A DNA stretch of 64,000 nt from Pontivivens ytuae (GCF_015679265.1 NZ_CP064942.1:1644001-1708000); one strand, 5' to 3'. Positions 27,211 through 37,646 are shown, numbered from the stretch's first letter. Notes: generated by a model not told the origin, from the letters alone. Made by a program: numbers and translations.

Positions 27211-28512
27211 TTAGAGGCCAACTCCTTCCGCACCGCGGCTGGGGTCGAATGTGACCTCGACATCCTGCCATTGCCCGTATTTGTCCGGCGGAAGCTGGAA
27301 CGCCCCCTGCCTGCTTGCCTGGAGGACCGCGCTGCGGGCCGCTTGGAATGCGATGGAATAGGGCCCGTCGGCCGAACCCGGGCGGATGAGCCGCACATCG
27401 TCGTTCACCACCTGACCGCTGCGGTCGAGGGAGAAGGCGACGGTCACGATCAGCGACTCGCCGTTCTCCATGCCGAGCACGCGGCCGATATTCCACTTGC
27501 TGGAAATCGCGTTGGTAAAGCCGCCGATCTCGCCCGGCGTCAGCGGCGGGCCGGTCGGCACGTCGGCGGTGGCCTCCGCCGTGGCAACCGTCTCGACGGG
27601 CTCCTCGGCCGCCGGTTCCTCGGCGGGCTCTTCCGCAGGCTCGGGCTCCGGCTCCTCGGCCACCTCGACGGGGGCTTCCTCGACCGGGGTCTCTTCCTCG
27701 GCTTCGGCAACCTCGACCTCTTCCGGCTCGGGCCGCGGACGCGCGCGCGGCGGGGCGGAGGTCAGCGGTGCGGGCGGCTCCTGCTCGGCCACGTCGGTCT
27801 CGGGCAGGTCGTCCTCCAGCGGCGCCGGGGTCTCCTCCGGCTCCGGCAGGTCCTCGGCGATCTCGGGCACGATCTCGGTCGCGGCCTCCTCGGGGGCGGT
27901 CGCCTCCTGCGCCTCCTCCTCGGTGTTGGCCTCCTCGCCGGTGGCGATCTCCTCCTGCCGCTCGTCAGCCTCCTCCGCATCCTCGGGCGGCGGTGCGGCG
28001 GGCGTAGTGTCGATGCGCAGCGACGGGCGCTGCGGCGTGGGCCGCGTCATCGAGGCCGGGCGCAGCGCCTGCTGCGGCCGCCGCTCGGTCGGCTGCGTGT
28101 TGGGCGTGGAGATCCCGAGGTCGAAGCTCTGCGGCAGGTTCGGCGCCAGCGCCGCCGTCTGGGTATTCGCACTCACCTGGTTCTGCACCAGGACCGCGCT
28201 CAGATCCGCCTCCGCATCCGCCTCGGACGGATCGTCGGGACCTTCGACGTCGTTGATCGTGACTTCCATCTCGTCATCGGGCCGCAGCGCGTCGAGGTCG
28301 AGCGCGGTCGGCGCCGCGATCAGCCCGATCTCCGACGGCACGAATTCCGGCGCGACGGAGGTGGCGGCATCGAACTCCGCCTCGCTCATCAACGTCACCT
28401 CGGCGGTGATGACAATGGGCTCCTCCTCGCTCTCCCACAGCTCGAACTGCCCGAAGGAAAGCGCAATGAACAGCGCATGCAGCCCTGCCGAGATCGCAAA
28501 GGCGCGCCGCAT
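27211..28512 (-). CDS. tolA: TolA-like energy-transducing protein
   Basis: A single membrane anchor at the amino end (residues 3-20), then a long Glu/Pro/Ala-rich spacer with many acidic residues, and a compact carboxy domain. The tail includes IGRVLGMENGESLIVTVAFSLDRSGQVVNDDVRLI and AFQAARSAVLQA, as in TolA/TonB carboxy domains. It spans the periplasm and couples TolQR energy to TolB-Pal. The spacer is highly charged and of low complexity, so alignment is poor there and identity rests on context and the two ends. Confidence 0.92.
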   Translation of the reverse strand: MRRAFAISAGLHALFIALSFGQFELWESEEEPIVITAEVTLMSEAEFDAATSVAPEFVPSEIGLIAAPTALDLDALRPDDEMEVTINDVEGPDDPSEADAEADLSAVLVQNQVSANTQTAALAPNLPQSFDLGISTPNTQPTERRPQQALRPASMTRPTPQRPSLRIDTTPAAPPPEDAEEADERQEEIATGEEANTEEEAQEATAPEEAATEIVPEIAEDLPEPEETPAPLEDDLPETDVAEQEPPAPLTSAPPRARPRPEPEEVEVAEAEEETPVEEAPVEVAEEPEPEPAEEPAEEPAAEEPVETVATAEATADVPTGPPLTPGEIGGFTNAISSKWNIGRVLGMENGESLIVTVAFSLDRSGQVVNDDVRLIRPGSADGPYSIAFQAARSAVLQASRQGAFQLPPDKYGQWQDVEVTFDPSRGAEGVGL

Positions 28513-28518
28513 CGCGGA

Positions 28519-28998
28519 TCACTCCGCCGGCGCCGACGCACCGTCGAGCGTCGGGCCACCCGCACTGGTGACGAGGTTGATCTGATTGAAGCCCGCGCCG
28601 TTCAGCGCACCCATGACCTGGGCCACGTCCTGATAGGGGATCGAGCCGTCGGCCCTGAGGAACACGGCGTTCGACGTCCGCTCCGCCGCGATGGCGCGCA
28701 TCCGCGGGATCAGCTCCTCCCGCGTGATCGGCGTGTCGAGCAGCACGACGCTGCCATCCTCGGTGATGCTCAGCGTCAGCGGCCGCTCGTCATCCTGCGG
28801 CAGGGCACCGGCCGCCGTCTCGGGCAGCTCCACCGGCACGCCGGAGGACAGAAGTGGTGCCGCCACCATGAAGATGATCAGGAGCACGAGCATGACGTCC
28901 ACGAACGGCGTCACGTTGATCTCGCTCATCGCCGCGGCGCGGCCGCGCCTGCGCCGCCGTCCTCCGCCGCCGGAGCGCTGGATGGTCTGTGCGCCCAT
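28519..28998 (-). CDS. tolR: Tol-Pal protein TolR
   Basis: An ExbD/TolR family protein of 159 residues. A basic Gly/Arg-rich amino end is followed by the single membrane helix VTPFVDVMLVLLIIFMVAAPLL with the essential Asp (FVDVML), and a periplasmic domain. With TolQ it forms the proton-driven motor. Six bases separate it from tolA. Confidence 0.96.
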   Translation of the reverse strand: MGAQTIQRSGGGGRRRRRGRAAAMSEINVTPFVDVMLVLLIIFMVAAPLLSSGVPVELPETAAGALPQDDERPLTLSITEDGSVVLLDTPITREELIPRMRAIAAERTSNAVFLRADGSIPYQDVAQVMGALNGAGFNQINLVTSAGGPTLDGASAPAE

Positions 28999-29002
28999 CG
29001 GT

Positions 29003-29704
29003 TCAGGCCGCCTTCCGCTCGAGCTGCCGCGACAGGATCATCGCAAACTCGTCGGCGAAGTTCTCGAACGTGCCCGCGATCCGGTCGCTGTCCTGGCTCA
29101 GCTTGTTGTAGAAGACCACTGCCGGGATCGCCGCCAGCAGGCCGAGTGCCGTGGCGAGCAGCGCCTCCGCAATACCCGGTGCGACGACCGCGAGGTCCGT
29201 CGAACCCTGGATCGCGATCTCCTCGAACGCGTGCTTGATGCCCCAGACCGTGCCGAAGAGACCGATGAAGGGCGACACTGCCCCGATCGAGGCCAGCCAG
29301 CCGAGGCCGGAGTTCAGCCGCTCGCTCTCCCGCGCAATGACAACGTTCATCGCCCGGTCGATACGCTGCTGCGCGCCGCCGATGGCGCTGGGACCTTCCT
29401 GCGCCTTCTCCCACTCCGACATGCCGGCGGCGAAGATCGCCTCGGTCGGCACCGTCGGGTTCTCACCCACATTGCGGTGGATGTCGTCGAGCATCTGGCC
29501 CGACCAGAACGTGTTTTCGAATTGGGCGTCCGCGCCGCGCACCTTCCGGTACGTCAGCATCCGGTCCACGATGATCGCCCAGGACCACACCGATGCGAGC
29601 ACCAGCATGATCATCACGATCTTCACGGTGATCGTCGCCCGCATGAACAACGCGTACAGCGAAAAATCCACCTGGCTCGCCGCGCCGAGTACTTCTGCTT
29701 CCAT
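29003..29704 (-). CDS. tolQ: Tol-Pal protein TolQ
   Basis: A MotA/TolQ/ExbB channel protein with three membrane helices: around residues 22-45, and a long pair near 140-200 (GAVSPFIGLFGTVWGIKHAF and ALLATALGLLAAIPAVVFYNKL). The start at 29704 (MEAEVLGAASQVDFSLYALF, 233 residues) has a GAGGCGG binding site; the frame continues 17 residues upstream. First gene of tolQRAB, after ybgC. Confidence 0.96.
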   Translation of the reverse strand: MEAEVLGAASQVDFSLYALFMRATITVKIVMIMLVLASVWSWAIIVDRMLTYRKVRGADAQFENTFWSGQMLDDIHRNVGENPTVPTEAIFAAGMSEWEKAQEGPSAIGGAQQRIDRAMNVVIARESERLNSGLGWLASIGAVSPFIGLFGTVWGIKHAFEEIAIQGSTDLAVVAPGIAEALLATALGLLAAIPAVVFYNKLSQDSDRIAGTFENFADEFAMILSRQLERKAA

Positions 29705-29829
29705 GTCTGCCGCCTCATAAAACAGCACCGGTTGGGTCCAGCGCGTCTTTGTCATTGGTTTTTCCGGTATCGTACCAGATTTGCAAGTGCAGGTTGACCG
29801 GTACGAGACGTAAATATCGCGTGTCTGCG

Positions 29830-30228
29830 CTACAGCAGGAGTTCGGCAAGTTTGTGGCGGATCTCCGCCGGAAGACGCGCCACCCTACCATCCATCGACA
29901 TGACGGCGCAGTCGATGCGCGCGGTCAAGATCAGATCGTCACCGCGCAGCACTCTCTGCGGCATCGTGAACCGTGCGCCACGCATGTCCTCCAGCCCCGT
30001 CTCCACCGTCAGCACATCGTCGAAGCGCGCGGGCCTGTGATAATCCGCCTCCACCCGCCGCACGACGAAGACAAGCCCCGCATTGCGCATGTCGAGCTGG
30101 CTGATCCCCGCGTCCCGCACGGCGTCCGAGCGCCCCCGCTCCAGGAATTTCAGATAGTTGGCATAGTAGACGACACCGGCCATGTCGGTGTCCTCATAAT
30201 AGACCCGGATCGTGGTGGTGTAGGCCAT
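29830..30228 (-). CDS. ybgC: Tol-Pal system acyl-CoA thioesterase YbgC
   Basis: A hotdog thioesterase with the family motif YYEDTDMAGVVYYANYLKFLERGR, which holds the catalytic Asp. Length 132 is normal. It hydrolyses acyl-CoA or acyl-ACP and is regularly found before tolQ. Confidence 0.95.
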   Translation of the reverse strand: MAYTTTIRVYYEDTDMAGVVYYANYLKFLERGRSDAVRDAGISQLDMRNAGLVFVVRRVEADYHRPARFDDVLTVETGLEDMRGARFTMPQRVLRGDDLILTARIDCAVMSMDGRVARLPAEIRHKLAELLL

Positions 30229-30270
30229 GCCTGCTCCTCTTTGCCCGTGCGCGACGATGGGCCATCGCTC

Positions 30271-30903
30271 TCAGGAGTGCAACGGACCCGCATTCATCCG
30301 CGCCGCGAGCCGCAGCGCATGGCTCGGATCGGTGGCCGCCGCGGGCATCACCGGGTCGTAGGCGGCACGGATCACATCGGCGATCTCCGGCCGCAGGACC
30401 GGCGCGCCGCCATCGCTCATCACGGCGAGGGGAGATGTGCCCAGAAACGCCTCGTCCGACCACAGGAGCATCGACTGCACCACCTGCCCCAGCGCCAGCG
30501 TATCCGCCGCCACGTCCGCGAGATGCGAATCCATCCTGAGGAAAACGAAGCACGCGCGGATCCCGCCTTCGGGATCGAAGCGGAAGATTCGGTACTGGTT
30601 CGCCTCTGCCGCCTCCAGCCGCCCGACCAGTTCGGCGAGATCCGGGATCAGCCGGTCGAGATGCGGCGTCGCCGTCAGCTCCGCCCAGTCGCGGATGAAG
30701 AACCACATGAAGTTGGCGCCGAGCTCCGGATCGGTCTCCGCCATCCGGTGGCCGGCCAGGGCGACGACCGCCTCCATCGCGCCCTTCACCGTCGCGATGG
30801 TCTCGTCCTCGACGCCGAAGACCACGGGCGCGAGCGGCCGGTTCCAGCGCGCGAACACGTAGGAGCCATCGGAGCGGGTGAACAGCTTCTCGACCTGCAT
30901 CAT
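30271..30903 (-). CDS. Conserved hypothetical protein between ruvB and ybgC
   Basis: A 210-residue protein with no signal peptide or membrane segment and no domain I recognise. It is helix-rich at residues 45-60 and 120-160, with a conserved-looking FMWFFIRDWAELT stretch. Two adjacent ATG codons (30903 and 30900) follow a weak GACGAGAG binding site. The position between the ruv genes and the tol genes suggests cotranscription with them. Its function is not evident from sequence. Confidence 0.75.
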   Translation of the reverse strand: MMQVEKLFTRSDGSYVFARWNRPLAPVVFGVEDETIATVKGAMEAVVALAGHRMAETDPELGANFMWFFIRDWAELTATPHLDRLIPDLAELVGRLEAAEANQYRIFRFDPEGGIRACFVFLRMDSHLADVAADTLALGQVVQSMLLWSDEAFLGTSPLAVMSDGGAPVLRPEIADVIRAAYDPVMPAAATDPSHALRLAARMNAGPLHS

Positions 30904-30933
30904 CACTCTCGTCAAATACGCCCTTCGGGCTCT

Positions 30934-31959
30934 TCAGTCGTCGAAGAGATCCGTCTGGCCCGGCGCGCGCGGCGGCGCAAGGCCGAGATGCGTCCACGCC
31001 TTGTGCGCGAGCATCCGTCCCCGCGGGGTGCGCGCGATCAGGCCCTGTTGCAGCAGGAACGGCTCGATGACCTCCTCGATCGCGTCCCGCGCCTCGCTCA
31101 ACGCCGCCGCGATCGTCTCCACCCCCACCGGTCCGCCGCCGTAGTTCTCCGCCAGCAGCCGCAGGTAGCGCCGGTCCGCGCCGTCGAGGCCCAGATCATC
31201 CACACCGAGCCTGGTCAGCGCCCGGTCCGCGAGCTCCCGCGTCACCGTCCCGTCGCCCTCGACCACCGCGAAATCCACGACCCGGCGCAACAGCCGCCCG
31301 GCGATCCGTGGCGTGCCCCGCGCCCGCCGCGCAATCTCCCGCGCGCCATCGGGCGTGGGCGCGGCGCCCATCAGCCGCGCCCCGCGCTCCACGATGCTGA
31401 CAAGCTCGTCCACCGTGTAGAACTCCAGCCGCGTCGGGATGCCGAACCGGTCGCGCAGCGGCGTCGTCAGCAGCCCCAGCCGCGTTGTCGCCCCGACCAG
31501 CGTGAAGGGCTGGAGGTCGATCCGGACCGTCCGCGCCGCCGGCCCCTCCCCGATCACGAGGTCAAGCTCGAAATCCTCCATCGCGGGGTAGAGCACCTCC
31601 TCCACCGCCGGGTTCAGCCGGTGGATCTCGTCGATGAAAAGCACGTCGCGCGCATCCAGATTGGTCAGGATCGCCGCGAGATCCCCCGCCTTCGCCAGCA
31701 CGGGGCCGGACGTCATGCGGAAGTTCACCCCCAACTCGCGGGAGACGATCTGCGCCAGCGTCGTCTTCCCCAGCCCCGGCGGCCCGTAAAAGAGCGTGTG
31801 GTCCATCGCCTCACCCCGCCGCCGTGCACTCTCGATGAACACCCGCAGGTTCGCCCGCGCCTCCGCCTGCCCGGTGAAGTCGTCGAGGCTCTGCGGCCGC
31901 AGCGCCCGATCCTGATCCTCGGGCTGCTCGGCCGGTGTCATGGGAATGGGATCGCTCAT
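30934..31959 (-). CDS. ruvB: Holliday junction DNA helicase RuvB
   Basis: An AAA+ motor that drives branch migration with RuvA. Walker A GPPGLGKT is at 59-66, Walker [10 protein letters not shown] follows, and the sensor region [18 protein letters not shown] and the winged-helix carboxy domain [18 protein letters not shown] are present. 341 residues. Directly downstream of ruvA, 1 nt apart. Confidence 0.98.
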   Translation of the reverse strand: MSDPIPMTPAEQPEDQDRALRPQSLDDFTGQAEARANLRVFIESARRRGEAMDHTLFYGPPGLGKTTLAQIVSRELGVNFRMTSGPVLAKAGDLAAILTNLDARDVLFIDEIHRLNPAVEEVLYPAMEDFELDLVIGEGPAARTVRIDLQPFTLVGATTRLGLLTTPLRDRFGIPTRLEFYTVDELVSIVERGARLMGAAPTPDGAREIARRARGTPRIAGRLLRRVVDFAVVEGDGTVTRELADRALTRLGVDDLGLDGADRRYLRLLAENYGGGPVGVETIAAALSEARDAIEEVIEPFLLQQGLIARTPRGRMLAHKAWTHLGLAPPRAPGQTDLFDD

Positions 31960-31960
31960 C

Positions 31961-32626
31961 TCAGCCCGCCGGGGCCAGCGCCTTCAGCGCGGCCTTGATC
32001 AGGGTGGAGGCGTCTTCGCCCTCGGCGGCGGCGACCGCGGCGGCGGCCTCGCCATGGGCGTAGCCGAGATTGACGAGGGCGGAGAGCGCATCGGCCCTCG
32101 CGATCCCGTCCGATGCGGGGGGAGGGACCATCTGCGGCGCAGCCGCTGGCTCCGGCACCGCCGGAGCGGCCGCCGGGTCGGCGGCCATGGCCTGTCGCGC
32201 GCCACTCGCACCCAGCGCCATCACCGCGGGCGCCTTGTCCTGCAATTCGTTTACCACCCGCGCCGCGATCTTCGGCCCGATGCCCGGTGCGGCCCGCACC
32301 GCCGAGACGTCACCGAGCGCAATCGCCCGGCTCGTCCCCTCCGGCCCCAGCGTGCCGAGGATCGCGAGCGCCGCCTTCGCCCCAACCCCCTGCACCGAAG
32401 TGAGCAGCCGGTGCCATTCCTTCTCCGCCAAGGTCAGGAAGCCATAGAGCTGCATCAGATCCTCGCGCACCACCATCTCGGTATAGAGCGCCACATGTGC
32501 CCCCTCGGCGGGCATCTGCGCGAGCGTCCGTTCGGAGCAGTAGACGACGTATCCCACGCCCGCCGCCTCGATCAGCACGTGATCGGCCATGCGGTAGTCG
32601 AGCCGCCCGCTGACTTTACCGATCAT
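31961..32626 (-). CDS. ruvA: Holliday junction DNA-binding subunit RuvA
   Basis: An OB-fold amino domain ([21 protein letters not shown]), two helix-hairpin-helix motifs ([13 protein letters not shown] and [13 protein letters not shown]), an Ala/Pro-rich flexible linker, and a carboxy domain that contacts RuvB. The linker is longer than average. Its ATG overlaps the ruvC stop (ATGA). Confidence 0.97.
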   Translation of the reverse strand: MIGKVSGRLDYRMADHVLIEAAGVGYVVYCSERTLAQMPAEGAHVALYTEMVVREDLMQLYGFLTLAEKEWHRLLTSVQGVGAKAALAILGTLGPEGTSRAIALGDVSAVRAAPGIGPKIAARVVNELQDKAPAVMALGASGARQAMAADPAAAPAVPEPAAAPQMVPPPASDGIARADALSALVNLGYAHGEAAAAVAAAEGEDASTLIKAALKALAPAG

Positions 32627-33132
32627 TGCGCTTCCGCCCGCGCGATCGCCGCATCCAGCCGCCCGGCGAAGCGCGCGTTGTGCGCGTGGCAGAGCGCAAT
32701 GGCCAGCGCATCGGTCGCGTCTGGCCCAGCCGTCTTCACCCCCGGGAACTGGAGCTTCACCATGTGATCCACCTGATCCTTCGCCGCGTGACCCACGCCG
32801 ACAACTACCTTCTTCACCTGGTTGGGCGCATACTCCGCAACCTCCAGCCCGGCCCGCGCAGGGACCAGCAGCGCGATCGCCCGCGCCTGCCCGAGCTTCA
32901 GCGTCCCCGCCGCGTCCTTGTTCACGAAGGTATGCTCCACCGCAGCACAGTCAGGCCGCTGCTCCGCCAGCACGCCCGAGAGCTGATCGAAGAGCGCCAG
33001 CAGCCGGCCCGCCAGCGCTTCGCCCCGCCCCTCGCACACGCCATTGGCGACGTGGGAGATCCGGCTGCCCGCCACGTCGATCACGCCCCAGCCCATCCGG
33101 CGCAGGCCGGGATCGATGCCCAGAATTCTCAT
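32623..33132 (-). CDS. ruvC: Crossover junction endodeoxyribonuclease RuvC
   Basis: Resolves Holliday junctions. Acidic active-site residues lie in [12 protein letters not shown] (D7), [10 protein letters not shown], and [14 protein letters not shown] near the end. 169 residues is standard. First gene of ruvCAB on the minus strand, divergent from a DUF1127 gene. Confidence 0.97.
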   Translation of the reverse strand: MRILGIDPGLRRMGWGVIDVAGSRISHVANGVCEGRGEALAGRLLALFDQLSGVLAEQRPDCAAVEHTFVNKDAAGTLKLGQARAIALLVPARAGLEVAEYAPNQVKKVVVGVGHAAKDQVDHMVKLQFPGVKTAGPDATDALAIALCHAHNARFAGRLDAAIARAEAQ

Positions 33133-33398
33133 GCTCGCCTGCCCGTCTCGTTGTCTTTTCCAAGAACTAGCACGAAGCGTGAACGCCCTCCAAGCCCCTC
33201 ACGGCATCGGCCGTTTGCGACACCCACTTTTCCGTTTTCGACCAAGCTGCGCGCCCATGGCATAACACCCTGTCAGACATGCAGAAATATCATGTCCGTT
33301 AACCCGGACGCGCCCTTGTGTGGCCATGCGACTCAGGCCAGATGGCCGCTCAGGGTTCGACGGTCGAACCCGGCATTGTCGAGAAACGGAGACCTGCC

Positions 33399-33596
33399 AT
33401 GGCAATGATGGATCCCAGCTTCGCCGCGCCCCGGGGCGCTTCCCTCTTTTCCCGCATGATCGCGGCCGTCTCGACGTGGACGCGCGAAGTGCGGACGGAG
33501 GACGGTCTCCACAAGCTCACCGACCGCGAGCTCGCCGATATCGGCCTGATCCGCGGCGACATCCCGTCGGTGGCCCAGGCGCTCGCCCGCCGCTGA
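33399..33596 (+). CDS. DUF1127 domain protein
   Basis: A 65-residue protein whose tail, LHKLTDRELADIGLIRGDIPSVAQAL, is the DUF1127 signature. Members are small Arg-rich proteins, some reported to bind RNA and affect growth or phosphate/carbon metabolism. The ATG has a GGAG site 7 nt upstream. It converges with prmA. Confidence 0.85.
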   Translation: MAMMDPSFAAPRGASLFSRMIAAVSTWTREVRTEDGLHKLTDRELADIGLIRGDIPSVAQALARR

Positions 33597-33599
33597 GCC

Positions 33600-34466
33600 T
33601 CACCGGCGCAGCGTCAGGGTGGTCCACTCGCCGATCACCCGGCGCTGCATCCGCCGAAAGCCCCAACCGGCATAGGTCCGCTCGACGCCCGTGGCCTGCC
33701 GGTTGAGGATCCCCGACAGGATGATGACGCTGCCCGGCGCCGTGTGCGCCGTCATCTGCGGTGCGAGCCGCCGCAGCGGTCCGGCGAGAATGTTGGCGAA
33801 CACCAGGTCGTAGGGCGCGCCCGCACGCAACCGACCATGGCGGAAGCCGGGGGCAGTCACGCAGGCCACCCGGTCGCCCAGCCCGTTCCAGCGCATGTTC
33901 GCCCGCGCCGTCTCCGTCGCCACCGTATCGATGTCGGAGGCGATGACCCGCGCCGGAAACACCTTCGCCGCCGCCATGGCGAGCACGCCGGTCCCCGCGC
34001 CCACATCCGCCACGTTCGTCGCGCGCCAGCCCTCGCGTATAAGCGCGTCGAGCGACAAGAGGCAGCCGAGCGTCGTCTGGTGGTGCCCCGTGCCGAAGGC
34101 CATGGCGGCGTCGATCTCCAGCGCGATCCTATGCGGCCCCGCCGCCCCCCGATCGTGCGAGCCATGGACGACGAAGCGCCCCGCCTCCACCGGTGCCAGC
34201 TCCCGGCGGACCTGCGCAACCCAGTCCCGGTCGTCGAGCTTGGAGACCGCGAAGTCCTGCGCACCATGCGCCGCGGCCAGCAGCGCCAGCGCGACCCCAT
34301 TCGGCTTCTCGGTGAAGTAACCGCCGACCTCCCACAGGCCCGACCCGTCCTCGACCTCGAACACGCCGACACCGGTGGGCGCGGGGTCGAGGCCCTCCAA
34401 CGCTTCGGCGAGCGCCAGCCCCGGCGCCTCGCCGGGCAGGGTCGTCAGGGCGGTCCAGGTGGTCAT
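33600..34466 (-). CDS. prmA: Ribosomal protein L11 methyltransferase
   Basis: A SAM-dependent methyltransferase for L11. Motif I VADVGAGTGVLAMAAAKVF, the FGTGHHQTTLGCLL segment and the VFANILAGPLRRLAPQM catalytic stretch are all present. 288 residues from the ATG at 34466, which has GGAGG 7 nt upstream; the frame continues two codons to a TTG. Confidence 0.94.
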   Translation of the reverse strand: MTTWTALTTLPGEAPGLALAEALEGLDPAPTGVGVFEVEDGSGLWEVGGYFTEKPNGVALALLAAAHGAQDFAVSKLDDRDWVAQVRRELAPVEAGRFVVHGSHDRGAAGPHRIALEIDAAMAFGTGHHQTTLGCLLSLDALIREGWRATNVADVGAGTGVLAMAAAKVFPARVIASDIDTVATETARANMRWNGLGDRVACVTAPGFRHGRLRAGAPYDLVFANILAGPLRRLAPQMTAHTAPGSVIILSGILNRQATGVERTYAGWGFRRMQRRVIGEWTTLTLRR

Positions 34467-34561
34467 GCGCAAGCCTCCGGTCAGGTTGCGCGGGGTATGG
34501 GGTGCGGCGCGAGAGCGGTCAAGCGTTGGCGGGCCGTCGCTTGCCCGCTAGCCTCACCGCC

Positions 34562-35392
34562 ATGACACCGATCCGATCCTGCGCGGGGCTATCCACCGAA
34601 GACCTGCGCATCGCGATGAACGCCGCCTTCTCCGACTACGTCGTGCCGATGCAGCTCGACGCAGCGGCGTTCGCGTTCCTGCTGCGCCAGCGGGGCTACG
34701 ACGCCGAACGCTCCCACGCGATCGAGGAGGATGGCCGGATCGTCGCCTTCTGGCTGGTCGGCACGGAGGCCGAGCGGCCCGACACCGCCTACCTCCTCTC
34801 GACCGGAACAGTGCCCGACGCGCGCGGTCGCGGCCTCTCCCGCGCCATAGGCATAGAGGTGCTGGGCAACCTCGCCGCCCAAGGCTACCGCCACATGGTC
34901 AGCGAGGTGATCGAGACGAACCACGGCGCGCGCCGCCTCTACCGCGCGCTCGGTTTCGAGGAGACCCACGCCGTCGACTGCTTCGCCCTGCCGATGATGG
35001 AGGGCACTGGCGAAGGGATCGAGGAGGTTCGGTTCGCCGACCTCCCGACCGACGAGCTCATGGACTGGCACCCAACCTGGCAGAACGACCGCCACGCCGT
35101 CCGCCGCATCGAGCCCCAGACGATCACCCTCGTCATCCGCCAAGACGGCGCGCCCATCGCCTTCGCAACGCTGCTTAAGCCCAACGCCACGATCGCCCAG
35201 ATCGCCGTCCACCAAGACCACCGCAGACGCGGTCACGCCCGGCGCCTCGTCGCGGCCCTGACTGCCCGCGCACAAACGCCGCTCCGCATTATTAACGCCG
35301 ATGCGAGGGACGCGGGCTTCCGCGCCTTCGTCGATGCGCTCGGTGGGAAAAGGACCGTCGGGCAGCTCGCGCTTCACCGCGCGCTGCCCTGA
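34562..35392 (+). CDS. GNAT protein with two acetyltransferase domains
   Basis: Two GNAT-like halves in 276 residues. The first (1-155) has VPDARGRGLSRAIGIEVL and TNHGARRLYRALGFEET. The second (165-276) has IAVHQDHRRRGHARRLVAAL, then RAFVDALGGKRTVGQ. Such fused GNATs can use one half for catalysis and the other for structure; the substrate is unknown. Divergent from prmA, with about 95 nt between them. Confidence 0.85.
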   Translation: MTPIRSCAGLSTEDLRIAMNAAFSDYVVPMQLDAAAFAFLLRQRGYDAERSHAIEEDGRIVAFWLVGTEAERPDTAYLLSTGTVPDARGRGLSRAIGIEVLGNLAAQGYRHMVSEVIETNHGARRLYRALGFEETHAVDCFALPMMEGTGEGIEEVRFADLPTDELMDWHPTWQNDRHAVRRIEPQTITLVIRQDGAPIAFATLLKPNATIAQIAVHQDHRRRGHARRLVAALTARAQTPLRIINADARDAGFRAFVDALGGKRTVGQLALHRALP

Positions 35393-35398
35393 GGGGCG

Positions 35399-36046
35399 TC
35401 AGGCGCCCGTGCCGATCGGGCAGGTCACGCCCGTGCCGCCGATGCCGCAATAGCCGCCCGGGTTCTTCGCGAGGTACTGCTGGTGGTAGTCCTCACCGTA
35501 GAAAAACTCCGGCGCGTCCCGGATCTCCGTCGTCACGGCACCGAAGCCCGCCGCCTTCAGCCGCTCGGCGAACTCGCCGCGCGTCCGCTCGGCCGCGGCC
35601 CGCTGCTCCTCGTCATAGACATAGATGCCGGAACGGTACTGCGTGCCCACGTCATTGCCCTGCCGCATGCCCTGCGTCGGATCGTGCCCCTCCCAGAAGA
35701 CCTTCAGAAGGTCCTCGAAGGACACCACCGAGGGGTCGTAGTGCACCAGCACCACCTCGTTGTGGCCGGTTTGCCCGGTGCAGACCTCGCGATAGGTGGG
35801 GTTAGGAGTGTAGCCCGCCGCATAGCCCACGGCCGTCATCCACACGCCGTCGAGCGTCCAGAACATCCGCTCCACACCCCAGAAGCAGCCCATGCCGAAC
35901 ATCGCGACCTCCAGATGCTCCGGAAACGGCCCCTTTAGCGGGCGGCCGTTCACGAAGTGATGCTCGGCGGTCGGGATCGTCTCGGCCCGACCCGGAAGGG
36001 CCTCGGTCACGGCGACCATCTCGGACTTCTTGCGGGTGAAGAACAT
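35399..36046 (-). CDS. msrA: Peptide methionine sulfoxide reductase A
   Basis: It reduces methionine S-sulfoxide in proteins. The active site [11 protein letters not shown] holds the catalytic Cys near residue 53, followed by [25 protein letters not shown], with resolving cysteines near the end ([16 protein letters not shown]). 215 residues from the ATG at 36046, which follows a GAGGAGG site; the longer frame adds 30 unrelated residues. Confidence 0.95.
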   Translation of the reverse strand: MFFTRKKSEMVAVTEALPGRAETIPTAEHHFVNGRPLKGPFPEHLEVAMFGMGCFWGVERMFWTLDGVWMTAVGYAAGYTPNPTYREVCTGQTGHNEVVLVHYDPSVVSFEDLLKVFWEGHDPTQGMRQGNDVGTQYRSGIYVYDEEQRAAAERTRGEFAERLKAAGFGAVTTEIRDAPEFFYGEDYHQQYLAKNPGGYCGIGGTGVTCPIGTGA

Positions 36047-36101
36047 GGAACTCCTCCTCAGTTCGTTCTGAGATAGGGATGCGGGCGCCCCGCGGAAAGG
36101 T

Positions 36102-37349
36102 TCACTCCGCCGGGGCGGCGGTGAACCGCAGGGCAAAGATCGTCTCCCGCCCTGGCGCGGGATGCCGCGGGATCAGGAGGGCCAGCACCAGCGAGATGCT
36201 CGCAAAGCCCGCCGCCAGCAGGAACACCCCCGCGGGCGAGGTCAGCCACAGGTAGCCAAGTGCGGCGGGCAGGAACACCGCCGCGATGTGGTTGATCGTG
36301 AACGCCACCGCAGCCGTCGGCGCGATATCCGCCGGATCCGCGATCTTCTGGAAGTACGTCTTCAGCGCGAAGGCCAGCGCAAAGAACAGGTGGTCGAGGA
36401 TGTAGAGCCCCGCCGCGATCGCCACGCCCCAGGCCAGCGCCCCCCAATCCGCGAAGTAGAGCGCCCCGTAGGCGACGAAGATGCAGATCAGTCCGGTATA
36501 CTCCACCGTCAGCGCCCGCCGCTCGCCGTAGGTCTGCACGAACCGGCCCATGAGCGGCGCAAACACCATATTGGCGAGGTAGTTGGCGAGGAACAGCGCC
36601 GTGACCTCGTGCACCTCGAACCCGAAGCGCTCCACCATCATGAAGGCCGCGAACACGACGAAGATCTGCCGCCGCGCGCCCGACATGAACTGCAGCGCGT
36701 AGTAGAGCCAGTAGCGGCGGCGCAGCACCATTTTCTTGGTCTGTGGGTTCGGGCTCTCGAACTGCGGATAGAGCAGGAAGCAGATGATGGCGAGCAGCAC
36801 CGTCGCCCCGCCGCCCGCGAGATAGACCACCTCGTAGGACCAGCCGAACCGCTCCCACCCCATGACGAGTATGCCGTAGGCGAGCAGCGACGCGCCGGAA
36901 CCCACGGCAACGATCCAGCCCAGCACCTGCGGCGCCTTCGCCTTGTCGATCCACTGCAGCTGCAGCGACTGGTTCACCGTCTCGTAATAGTGAAACCCGA
37001 TGGAGGAGATCAGCGTGGTCGCGAGCAGCCCCTGGAAGGTCGGGAAGTACGCCGTCACCGCCACCGCCACGCCCAGCATGATGAGGCTGACGAGGCCCAG
37101 CACCTGCTCCCGCATGAAGATGATGATCGCGATCACCCCGACGGCGAGAAAGCCCGGGATCTCCCGCACGCTCTGCAGCCAGCCGATATCGGAGCCGTCG
37201 AACGCAGCCGCCTCGATGACGAAGTTGTTCAGCAGGGCGTTCCAGGTGGAGAACGCCAGCGGCATCGCCGCCGCCATCACGACGAGCAGCGCGATCGGCT
37301 GGCGCCAGATCGGAAGCGATTGCGCCTGCTGGAGGGAGAGCGTCTTCAT
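36102..37349 (-). CDS. Major facilitator superfamily transporter
   Basis: A 415-residue membrane protein with about 12 hydrophobic segments. Its long central cytoplasmic loop is basic ([18 protein letters not shown]), as in MFS carriers. The substrate is not evident. A one-helix 67-residue gene lies 9 nt upstream on the same strand, so the two are cotranscribed. Confidence 0.85.
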   Translation of the reverse strand: MKTLSLQQAQSLPIWRQPIALLVVMAAAMPLAFSTWNALLNNFVIEAAAFDGSDIGWLQSVREIPGFLAVGVIAIIIFMREQVLGLVSLIMLGVAVAVTAYFPTFQGLLATTLISSIGFHYYETVNQSLQLQWIDKAKAPQVLGWIVAVGSGASLLAYGILVMGWERFGWSYEVVYLAGGGATVLLAIICFLLYPQFESPNPQTKKMVLRRRYWLYYALQFMSGARRQIFVVFAAFMMVERFGFEVHEVTALFLANYLANMVFAPLMGRFVQTYGERRALTVEYTGLICIFVAYGALYFADWGALAWGVAIAAGLYILDHLFFALAFALKTYFQKIADPADIAPTAAVAFTINHIAAVFLPAALGYLWLTSPAGVFLLAAGFASISLVLALLIPRHPAPGRETIFALRFTAAPAE

Positions 37350-37358
37350 GGCCCTCCG

Positions 37359-37562
37359 TTACGCCTGCCAGAGCACGATTCCAACGATAATCGCGATCGC
37401 ACCGGCGGCGACCAGGCCCAGTCCGCGCCGCGAGCGGGCCGGTTTCGGCGCGGCGAGCGTGACGTGCCGCGGATCGGCCAGCGGGTCGCGCGCGAGTGCC
37501 GCGGCATATTCCTCGGCCTGGGTCAGGATCGCCGAGCCTCCTGCATCGTCCCGTCTGCCCAT
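37359..37562 (-). CDS. Small membrane protein upstream of the MFS transporter
   Basis: 67 residues ending in one membrane helix (GLGLVAAGAIAIIVGIVLWQA) after a soluble, Arg-rich part. The ATG at 37562 has a GGGAGG site 6 nt before it; an earlier in-frame start at 37586 lacks one. Nine bases separate it from the transporter gene, of which it may be an accessory protein. Confidence 0.7.
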   Translation of the reverse strand: MGRRDDAGGSAILTQAEEYAAALARDPLADPRHVTLAAPKPARSRRGLGLVAAGAIAIIVGIVLWQA

Positions 37563-37646
37563 GCGAACCTCCCGCCTCCGACTCACCAGATGTTCGCTTT
37601 ATGTTCTCATCATCGCATTAACCAATGCAATGGCGAAAGTGCCGCA

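Noticed and set aside
26704..29238. An 844-codon plus-strand frame over tolB-tolA-tolR
   Set aside because: It is antisense to three well-supported tol genes; the length is an effect of high GC content.
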